NCBI GenBank assembly: GCA_947440875.1
Contig: CANETG010000182.1
Location: forward strand, 1-5,660
From: Bacteriovoracaceae bacterium
GTDB taxonomy: Bacteria > Bdellovibrionota > Bacteriovoracia > Bacteriovoracales > Bacteriovoracaceae
Reading direction: 5' to 3'
Length of the DNA: 5,660 nucleotides
The notes under the pieces are model-generated. The model had not been told where the DNA came from. It searched no databases and was given only the letters and a program-made list of their open reading frames with translations. Both the position numbers and the translations under genes were made by a program. This document shows positions 1-5,373 of the stretch, piece by piece; positions within the stretch are counted from its first letter, which is position 1, and every line of letters begins with the position of its first letter.

Positions 1-860
1 AGAAAGGTTTGAGAAGATTCAATCGTGATCAAACCACGATGTGGGAATTAACTGGGCAATTTCATCATCAAGTGAATTTATCACCTGACAAAAAACGAGT
101 TCTCGCACTCTCATCTGAAGTCGTGAAAAGAGGAAACTTGGTCGAAAGGGATGATCTTCTCCTCATCTTAGATGTCGAGACAGGAAAAACCATTCACCGA
201 AGAAACGCGAGAGAAATAGTTAAGGACGGAAAATTCATCCCTCTCAGATGGGGGAATAATCCACTCTTAAAGGCAGTCAACGCCACTCTCGAAACATCCC
301 ATTTCAATAGCATTTATGAGGTTCCGAAGAACAAGGGTGAAACAAAAGCGAGTTACCTCAAGGCCGGCAATATCATTGCTAATAGTAGCGGCGTTGGTAC
401 TGTTATCCTGTCGCCGGATTTGCGCGAGACTCTTTATTTTCAACCGAACCCAGAGTCTTACTCCCATCAGGTTCATGACGTTCAAGTCTCTTCAACCGGA
501 GAATTTCTTCTCTTTAATAATTTAGTTTATGATCCTACGCTAAATTATGCCTACTCTTCGATTAATAAGTATGACCCTGTGAAAAATAAAACAACATTCA
601 AATATACCGCAGAGGCAAAAGCACTTTTCTTTTCAGCGGCCTGTGGGGGTGTCCAGGAACTGGATGATGACACACTTTTTTTTAGTCATATCGTCAATGG
701 TGGATTCCTTTATTCAAGAAAACAAAAAAAAATCCTCCATGCTTTCCAGGGAAGAAATGGAAACCGTTTAGACATCGTTCCCACCCAACAACTAAAATTA
801 ATTAACTTTAGAAGCTTTTTGGATAACTCAAGCAAAGAGGCACTCCCGAAATTAAACTAA
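1..860 (+). CDS. Arylsulfotransferase-like (ASST family) beta-propeller protein, 5'-truncated by window edge
   Basis: The reading frame is open from position 3 and ends with TAA at 858-860. A TTG at 9 could formally start it, but it has no ribosome site and family-like sequence already begins there, so the true start is taken to lie upstream. Residue numbers below count from that TTG. What is visible fits the second half of an ASST-type propeller: blade-like segments with HHQVNLSPD (19-27), LLILDVETGK (51-60), SHFNSIYEVP (97-106), KAGNIIANSS (118-127), HQVHDVQVSSTGEFLLFNN (153-171), SSINKYDP (183-190) and GGVQELDDDTLFFS (213-226). Paired histidines (19/20, 98, 153, 156) recall the conserved histidines of the family, in which bacterial AssT moves sulfate between phenols. 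Substrate and catalytic competence cannot be told here, and a signal peptide would be outside the window. By eye it is more A/T-rich than fadB and contains A9 and T8 runs. It could instead be a non-catalytic propeller. Confidence 0.7.
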   Translation, partial: KGLRRFNRDQTTMWELTGQFHHQVNLSPDKKRVLALSSEVVKRGNLVERDDLLLILDVETGKTIHRRNAREIVKDGKFIPLRWGNNPLLKAVNATLETSHFNSIYEVPKNKGETKASYLKAGNIIANSSGVGTVILSPDLRETLYFQPNPESYSHQVHDVQVSSTGEFLLFNNLVYDPTLNYAYSSINKYDPVKNKTTFKYTAEAKALFFSAACGGVQELDDDTLFFSHIVNGGFLYSRKQKKILHAFQGRNGNRLDIVPTQQLKLINFRSFLDNSSKEALPKLN

Positions 861-1471
861 TCTTCGTACCGGCGATAACCAGTCCGGTTATACATCGTTC
901 GCTTGACCCAGGCGCGGAAAAATACCATAAGCTCATCCCGAATGGGGGTTCCCTCAAGAATACCCAATGCGTGGGCAACCGATTCGTAAGTTGAAACCCA
1001 CTCGGGATGCGGAGTTTTTCTCAGCTCATACTCAGCGGTAATTCCTTTCGGGAGCTTAACCGCCTGCATATTTTTAAACGCGGGCTCTCGATTCCTCACT
1101 TTAATCGCCTGAGTCCATTTTCCGTCAGGAACAATGAGGTGATGCGGACCAGGGTTATTTTTTAAAAAATTATCGTTAAGTTCAAGCGAGTCTTCTGAAG
1201 GAAAGAGAAAGATCTGCTGCCCCGATCTGGCCAGAATTTGATCGGGAGTGAATCTTTCATGTTCTTGACCGCGAATAAAAATGTCCGCCTGCCCTGGGAT
1301 CATCTGCCGTATGAACTGGGCCGTATTAGATGAAAGAGTGAGTTCACTCACATGAACGACTAAGGAGATATTTGTTCGCACAACAAGGGGATGAATGAGT
1401 TCACAAACACACAGTGGAAGATTAATCCGGCAACGGATACAACGTTGAGCGGTGATGGCCCTCTTACTCAC
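857..1471 (-). CDS. DTW-domain protein, probable tRNA-uridine aminocarboxypropyltransferase (TapT/YfiP-like)
   Basis: This 204-residue protein matches the DTW family, whose members TapT (E. coli YfiP) and human DTWD1/DTWD2 transfer the aminocarboxypropyl group of S-adenosylmethionine to a tRNA uridine, giving acp3U. Seen here are an N-terminal metal-binding-like cysteine cluster RCIRC..LCVC (C11, C14, C21, C23), the signature-like PDGKWTQA (115-122), YELRKTP (148-154) and STYESVAHALG (160-170), which corresponds to the family block with T-E followed by a helix. The signature normally reads D-G-T-W; here Lys118 replaces Thr. Start: GTG at 1471-1469, overlapping the yqhD stop as GTGA, so translation is probably coupled to yqhD and expression follows that operon. 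The stop TAG (859-857) overlaps the stop of the convergent arylsulfotransferase-like gene. The family assignment is firm; the exact tRNA and position modified are not deducible. Confidence 0.88.
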   Translation of the reverse strand: MSKRAITAQRCIRCRINLPLCVCELIHPLVVRTNISLVVHVSELTLSSNTAQFIRQMIPGQADIFIRGQEHERFTPDQILARSGQQIFLFPSEDSLELNDNFLKNNPGPHHLIVPDGKWTQAIKVRNREPAFKNMQAVKLPKGITAEYELRKTPHPEWVSTYESVAHALGILEGTPIRDELMVFFRAWVKRTMYNRTGYRRYED

Positions 1472-2613
1472 TGACTGGCGACTCGAAGAACTTCTCGAAT
1501 CTTATCTAATGTGACCAATCCCTTCTCCCCCATCGGCTGAAATCCACGCTTCTCAAAACGAGAGATCACTTTGAGCGCAACGTCTTCTTTTATTCCGTAG
1601 GCAGAAAGTTTTGTCGGGAGACCTAATGTTTCAAAAAAATCAACCGTCTTCCGGAAGGCCCCTTGGAAAGGATCTTGATGATCAGCGATCTTCCAAACTC
1701 GCTCGGCGTACTGATTAATTTTCGCATTTTTTTCATCTTTCATAACCCACATCATCGCCGGAAAAACGATGGCAAGAGTTTGTGCGTGATCAAGACCATA
1801 AAGGGCCGTGAGTTCGTGTCCGATAGCATGAGTTGACCAGTCATGGGGAACCCCGCTACCGACAACACCGGAAAGCGCCATCGTTGCACACCACATGTAA
1901 TTAGCGCGAGATTTATAGTCCTGAGGATTACGGAAAGATTTGGGTCCTTCTTCAATTAAAGTCAGAAGAATGGATTCCGCAAATCGGTCCTGAAGAGGAG
2001 CATCACTAGGGTATGTTAAATATTGTTCCATCACATGCACAAAAGCATCCACGACACCATTTCCAATCTGTCGTTTATCAAGTGTGGCCGTGACCTTTGG
2101 ATCCAGGATCGAAAACTGGGGATAAAGAAGTGGATTCCCCCCGCTCAATTTCTCTTCTCCTTGGGAAATCACAAAATAACAGTTCATCTCCGAGCCAGTC
2201 GCAGGAAGAGTGAGAACAGCGCCGAAGGGAACGGCTTTTTTCACCAGCGTATCCTGACGACGGAGAATATCTTCGGCGTTCCCTTCGTAAAGAGCGGCAA
2301 AAGAAATAAACTTCGCCGAATCCACCACAGAACCCCCACCGACGGCGAGAATGAAACCAATTTTTTCTTTCCTGATGATCTCTACTGCCTCCATGCACTT
2401 TTCAAAAGTCGGATTAGGACGCACACCGGAAACTTCAAAAACCACTCTTCCAATAAGAGTGTTCATGACCTGATCGTAAACGCCATTAGACTTGATGCTT
2501 CCTCCCCCTGAGAGAAGTAAAATTGGTCCATCGGGTAAGACTTCCGGCAAACGGGAGATGACCCCTTCGCCAAAAAGAACTTTTGTCGGATTATGAAAAT
2601 CAAAATTTTGCAT
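1468..2613 (-). CDS. yqhD: Iron-containing alcohol dehydrogenase, NADPH-dependent aldehyde reductase YqhD
   Basis: The 381-residue product aligns along its whole length with E. coli YqhD (387 residues), a cytosolic enzyme that reduces many short aldehydes (acrolein, malondialdehyde, butanal and others) to alcohols with NADPH. Numbering from the ATG at 2613: the GGGS loop at 36-39 lies at the cofactor phosphate site and is the form found in YqhD; GGGSVVD is at 92-98; LPATGSE follows at 136-142. The four metal ligands of YqhD (D194, H198, H267, H281) correspond to D189, H193, H262 and H276, in NGVVDAFVH, DWSTHAIGHEL and GLDHAQT. The start at 2613 gives MQNFDFHNPT, collinear with MNNFNLHTPT of YqhD; a TTG two codons upstream (2619) is a weaker alternative. 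No Shine-Dalgarno is evident before either. It is the first gene of a coupled pair with the DTW gene and is divergent from gpx. In E. coli yqhD is activated by YqhC; no such regulator gene is visible here. Confidence 0.95.
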   Translation of the reverse strand: MQNFDFHNPTKVLFGEGVISRLPEVLPDGPILLLSGGGSIKSNGVYDQVMNTLIGRVVFEVSGVRPNPTFEKCMEAVEIIRKEKIGFILAVGGGSVVDSAKFISFAALYEGNAEDILRRQDTLVKKAVPFGAVLTLPATGSEMNCYFVISQGEEKLSGGNPLLYPQFSILDPKVTATLDKRQIGNGVVDAFVHVMEQYLTYPSDAPLQDRFAESILLTLIEEGPKSFRNPQDYKSRANYMWCATMALSGVVGSGVPHDWSTHAIGHELTALYGLDHAQTLAIVFPAMMWVMKDEKNAKINQYAERVWKIADHQDPFQGAFRKTVDFFETLGLPTKLSAYGIKEDVALKVISRFEKRGFQPMGEKGLVTLDKIREVLRVASQ

Positions 2614-2641
2614 GACCAAATACTAAAGGAAGGCCTAAACT
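2612..2641 (+). promoter_or_regulatory. Weak candidate promoter for gpx, overlapping the yqhD promoter
   Basis: ATGACC (2612-2617) and TAAACT (2636-2641), 18 bases apart, are the best -35/-10 pair seen facing gpx in the 46-base divergent gap. Each matches four of six consensus positions. A start near 2648 would leave only a short leader containing the gpx ribosome site AGGAG (2650-2654). If both candidates are real, the two polymerases would occupy overlapping DNA on opposite faces or in competition. This is a guess from motif likeness; upstream promoters inside yqhD are not excluded. Confidence 0.2.
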
Positions 2642-2648
2642 TTAACAA
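2620..2648 (-). promoter_or_regulatory. Candidate sigma70-type promoter of the yqhD-DTW operon
   Basis: On the minus strand TTGTTA (2648-2643) and TAGTAT (2625-2620) are separated by exactly 17 bases. Each matches four of six consensus positions. Transcription would start about 7 bases downstream, near 2613, which is the first base of the yqhD ATG. That would give a leaderless or almost leaderless mRNA, in agreement with the lack of a ribosome-binding site. The call rests on sequence likeness only; a promoter further upstream, inside gpx, is equally possible. Confidence 0.35.
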
Positions 2649-2659
2649 CAGGAGTTCCT

Positions 2660-3139
2660 ATGACCAACAGTGTTTATGATTTTTCAGTCAAAGATATTAA
2701 CGGTAAAGATGTGTCCCTCTCGCAGTACAAAGGACAAATTCTTTTGATCGTGAACGTCGCTAGTAAGTGCGGCTTTACGCCCCAATACACGGGCCTTGAA
2801 GCGCTCCATAAAGAAATGGCAGGAAAGGTAGCAGTCCTCGGATTCCCCTGCAACCAGTTCGGAAAACAAGAGCCGGGGAACGAAGAAGAGATCAAAAACT
2901 TCTGCTCACTCAATTACAACGTCACTTTTCCGATGTTTGCCAAAGTCGATGTCAACGGTAGTGACGCTGATCCTCTGTACCAATACCTCAAAGGCGAGAA
3001 GCCTGGTGTTCTGGGCACGGAAGCGGTGAAATGGAACTTCACCAAGTTCCTTGTCGATAAAAATGGTCAGGTCGTGAAGCGTTACGCACCGACTGATAAA
3101 CCAGAAGATATCAAGAAAGAACTCGCTCAATATCTGTAG
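2660..3139 (+). CDS. gpx: Glutathione peroxidase family protein, 2-Cys thioredoxin-dependent type
   Basis: The 159-residue protein is a full-length, single-domain peroxidase of the GPx fold that reduces hydrogen peroxide and organic or lipid hydroperoxides. The catalytic set is complete: peroxidatic Cys37 in NVASKCGFTPQY, Gln70 in FPCNQFGKQEPG, and Trp125-Asn126 in KWNFTKFLVD. Cys82 in FCSLNYNVTFP occupies the position of the resolving Cys82 of yeast Gpx3, so the enzyme most likely cycles through a Cys37-Cys82 disulfide reduced by thioredoxin, whatever the family name says. It has no selenocysteine and no signal peptide, so it should be cytosolic. Start: ATG at 2660 with AGGAG at 2650-2654, five bases upstream; stop TAG. 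It is divergent from yqhD and 80 bases upstream of fadB, so it may be the first gene of a gpx-fadBA transcript. E. coli BtuE is the equivalent family member. Confidence 0.95.
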   Translation: MTNSVYDFSVKDINGKDVSLSQYKGQILLIVNVASKCGFTPQYTGLEALHKEMAGKVAVLGFPCNQFGKQEPGNEEEIKNFCSLNYNVTFPMFAKVDVNGSDADPLYQYLKGEKPGVLGTEAVKWNFTKFLVDKNGQVVKRYAPTDKPEDIKKELAQYL

Positions 3140-3164
3140 CGATTTTATCGGAATCGTTTCTCAT

Positions 3165-3191
3165 AGAGTAAAAGCTCCTTAGAGAGTAAAA
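3165..3191 (+). repeat. Direct repeat AGAGTAAAA, two copies 18 bases apart, in the fadB leader
   Basis: AGAGTAAAA occurs exactly at 3165-3173 and at 3183-3191. Each copy is preceded by a CTC a few bases upstream (3160-3162 and 3175-3177). The second copy forms part of the 5' arm of the hairpin that covers the fadB ribosome site, while the first lies just outside it. The copies could be tandem binding sites for a regulator, or alternative partners for the TCTCT arm at 3203-3207. With only two copies of nine A-rich bases, chance is possible. Confidence 0.4.
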
Positions 3192-3217
3192 TCTTATTTA
3201 TTTCTCTGAAGGAGTTT
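3172..3217 (+). promoter_or_regulatory. fadB: Long hairpin in the fadB leader that sequesters the Shine-Dalgarno
   Basis: CTCCTT (3175-3180) is the exact complement of AAGGAG (3209-3214), the only good ribosome site of fadB, placed five bases before its ATG. Directly inside, AGAGA (3181-3185) pairs with TCTCT (3203-3207), leaving G3208 as a single bulge. Inward pairing continues with a G-U pair (3186/3202), bulged U3201 and four A-U pairs (3187-3190 with 3197-3200), closing on a six-base loop (3191-3196). Outward, a G-U pair (3174/3215) and two A-U pairs (3172-3173/3216-3217) follow. In all there are 17 Watson-Crick and two G-U pairs. The fold would hide the ribosome site and so restrain fadB, and through coupling fadA. 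Only about TTTCC follows the stem, so it does not look like an intrinsic terminator. The same DNA palindrome could instead be a repressor operator. Confidence 0.6.
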
Positions 3218-3219
3218 CC

Positions 3220-5364
3220 ATGCTTTATTCTGGAGAGGCGTTTCGCCTCGAGAGCCTCACCCACAATTTTCTGAAAGTTGTTTTTGATCTCAAAGATCAA
3301 TCGGCCAACGTCTTCAATGCCAAAGCCTTAAAAGAGCTCTCCGAAGTCCTCGAAGTTGTAAAAAAACAAAATGCCAAAGGTCTGCTCTTCGCTTCGGGAA
3401 AACCAGGCGGATTTGTTTTTGGCGCCGACATCACAGAGTTCATGGGGCACTTTCAGAAAACCGAAGAAGAGCTTCAAAACTTTCTTCAGGGTGTGAATCG
3501 AGTCTTTAATGGATTTGAAGATCTTCCCTTTCCTACCATCGCAATCGTCAATGGTTTTGCTCTCGGTGGTGGTTGTGAAATAGCTCTGGCGATGACCTAC
3601 CGATTAGCGAGCCCGAAAGCTCAGATCGGACTTCTGGAAACGAAACTCGGAATCATTCCTGGATGGGGTGGGACTGTTCGCCTTCCACGCTTGATCGGTG
3701 CAGATCACGCCATTGAGTGGATCACCTCGGCGAAACAATACAAATCAGATGATGCCTTAAAATTCGGCGCCATCGATGGGATCGTGGAAGAAGGAAATCT
3801 CGAAGCTGCAGGCCTAAAACTTCTCGAGCGCGCGGTAAGCGGTGATCTGAATTGGGAAGGAAGAAACCAGCAGAAGAAATCGGCCCTGAGGCTCGACAGG
3901 ATTGAATCCACCATGAGTTTTGATGGCGCAAAAGCGTTCGTCGCTGGGATCGCGGGCCCAAACTATCCAGCACCAGTGGCAGCGGTCGAGGTCATGCAGA
4001 AAGGCCAGCACCTTGGTCGCGATGAAGCGATGAAATTTGAAAGCGAAGCATTCGCCAAGATGGCAAAAACGAAAACTGCGGAATGCCTCACTCAGGTTTT
4101 TCTTGGGGATCAGTATCTGAAAAAAGTTTCTAAGAAGATGACCAAGGACGCAGCACCCACGAAATTCGGTGCTGTTCTCGGCGCAGGGATCATGGGCGGA
4201 GGGATTGCGTATCAGTCTTCTTCGATGGGAACACCAGTACTCATGAAAGACATCAAGACTGAGCAGCTCGAGCTCGGCATGAACGAAGCGACAAAACTTC
4301 TCAATAAAGAGCTCGAAAGAAAAAAAACAACTCCCGAAAAAATGGCGAAAGTCATTTCTCACATCACTCCGACTCTTTCTTACTCAGATTTTACTAAAAC
4401 TGATTTCGTCGTCGAAGCGGTGGTAGAGAGTGAAAAAATTAAAAAAGCTGTCCTCGGTGAGGTCGAAGGAATTGTCTCTCTGGATACCGTGCTGGCAAGT
4501 AACACATCGACGATCTCGATCACGAAACTTTCTGAAGGTCTTAAGCGTCCGGAAAACTTCTGCGGCATGCACTTTTTTAATCCGGTTCATCGGATGCCAC
4601 TGGTCGAAATCATCCGGGGAGCAAAGACATCAGAAAAAACTGTCGCCCGGGCGGTGAACTACGCGCTCCAGATGAATAAGACTCCGATCGTGGTCAATGA
4701 CTGCGCGGGCTTTCTCGTGAACCGGATTCTCTTTCCGTACTTCAAAGGTTTTGTGCATCTCTTGGAAGACGGAGTCGATTTCCAAAAGATTGATAAGGTC
4801 ATGGAAAAATTCGGCTGGCCGATGGGACCGGCCTATCTTCTCGATGTCGTGGGAATTGATACCGGTGTTCATGCTTCCAAAATTATGGCGGACGCTTTCC
4901 CCGATAGAATGGCGTACTCGGCGAAAACAATCCTCGAAGTCATGTATGAGAACAAACGCTTCGGTCAAAAAAACAATCTCGGCTTTTATGAATACGAGAT
5001 GGATAAAAAAGGAAAACCAGTTAAGAAAGTGAACCCGGCCGTTTACGAGCTCATCAAACCAGTGATTAAAAGAACAATTGAAGTCAGTGACGAAGATATC
5101 ATCATGCGTATGATGATTCCGATGATCAACGAGTCGGCCCGGTGCCTCGAGGACAAAATCGTTGAGACTGCGACGGAAGTCGATATGGGGCTCCTCTTGG
5201 GGCTTGGCTTCCCTCCTTTCCGAGCGGGAACTCTCAAGTATGCTGACTCCATTGGGCTAAAAAAGATGGAAGAGATTTCGAAGAAGTTCACAGAGATCGG
5301 AACAATGTATGAGCTCACACCGAAGATGAAAGAAATGGCCGCTCAAAACAAAACTTACTATTAG
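3220..5364 (+). CDS. fadB: Fatty acid oxidation complex alpha subunit FadB (enoyl-CoA hydratase / 3-hydroxyacyl-CoA dehydrogenase)
   Basis: The 714-residue protein is collinear with E. coli FadB (729 residues), the alpha subunit of the alpha2-beta2 beta-oxidation complex, which hydrates enoyl-CoA and oxidises 3-hydroxyacyl-CoA with NAD+. The hydratase domain (about 1-190) has GADITEF (68-74), NGFALGGGCE (111-120) and ETKLGIIPG (140-148); the catalytic pair E119/E139 of E. coli is E120/E140 here. A linker helix precedes the NAD-binding domain, with GAGIMGGG at 321-328 and Asp344 after the second strand. The dehydrogenase dyad His450/Glu462 is His451/Glu463 in GMHFFNPVHRMPLVEIIRG. Two C-terminal dimerisation-type domains follow, with FGWPMGP at 531-537 and GLGFPPF at 661-667. 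It ends at KTYY, lacking the short tail that E. coli FadB has after its YY. The start MLY matches FadB, with AAGGAG (3209-3214) five bases upstream but inside a hairpin. Stop TAG, nine bases before fadA. Confidence 0.97.
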   Translation: MLYSGEAFRLESLTHNFLKVVFDLKDQSANVFNAKALKELSEVLEVVKKQNAKGLLFASGKPGGFVFGADITEFMGHFQKTEEELQNFLQGVNRVFNGFEDLPFPTIAIVNGFALGGGCEIALAMTYRLASPKAQIGLLETKLGIIPGWGGTVRLPRLIGADHAIEWITSAKQYKSDDALKFGAIDGIVEEGNLEAAGLKLLERAVSGDLNWEGRNQQKKSALRLDRIESTMSFDGAKAFVAGIAGPNYPAPVAAVEVMQKGQHLGRDEAMKFESEAFAKMAKTKTAECLTQVFLGDQYLKKVSKKMTKDAAPTKFGAVLGAGIMGGGIAYQSSSMGTPVLMKDIKTEQLELGMNEATKLLNKELERKKTTPEKMAKVISHITPTLSYSDFTKTDFVVEAVVESEKIKKAVLGEVEGIVSLDTVLASNTSTISITKLSEGLKRPENFCGMHFFNPVHRMPLVEIIRGAKTSEKTVARAVNYALQMNKTPIVVNDCAGFLVNRILFPYFKGFVHLLEDGVDFQKIDKVMEKFGWPMGPAYLLDVVGIDTGVHASKIMADAFPDRMAYSAKTILEVMYENKRFGQKNNLGFYEYEMDKKGKPVKKVNPAVYELIKPVIKRTIEVSDEDIIMRMMIPMINESARCLEDKIVETATEVDMGLLLGLGFPPFRAGTLKYADSIGLKKMEEISKKFTEIGTMYELTPKMKEMAAQNKTYY

Positions 5365-5373
5365 GATATTCAT

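Noticed and set aside
875..891. Inverted repeat ATAACC-5-GGTTAT as a terminator near the convergent junction
   Set aside because: It lies inside the DTW coding sequence, has six pairs only, and has no adjacent T run on either strand.
1157..1170. Perfect palindrome ATTTTTTAAAAAAT inside the DTW gene
   Set aside because: It simply encodes an N-F-L-K-N segment with A/T-rich codons; there is nothing beyond low complexity.
2023..2511. 162-codon plus-strand open frame opposite yqhD
   Set aside because: It is antisense to the conserved metal-site region of yqhD, shows no recognisable protein features and no ribosome site was noted; it is a shadow of the real gene.
2650..2659. AGGA-GT-TCCT at the gpx ribosome site as a hairpin
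   Set aside because: The two-base loop is too small to fold, and the site looks like an ordinary ribosome-binding site.
3140..3156. Inverted repeat CGATT-7-AATCG just after the gpx stop, as a gpx terminator or operator
   Set aside because: The stem is only five pairs with three A-T, and it is followed by TTTCTC rather than a T run. It is too weak to call; readthrough into fadB is assumed.
3160..3200. Sigma70 promoter for fadB in the gpx-fadB gap
   Set aside because: TAGAGT (3164-3169) resembles a -10 box, but no fitting -35 is found at 16-18 bases upstream. fadB may be transcribed from upstream of gpx, so no promoter is called.
3814..4362. 182-codon minus-strand open frame opposite fadB
   Set aside because: The composition (rich in Phe, Arg, His, Cys) is typical of antisense translation, and fadB on the other strand is conserved throughout.
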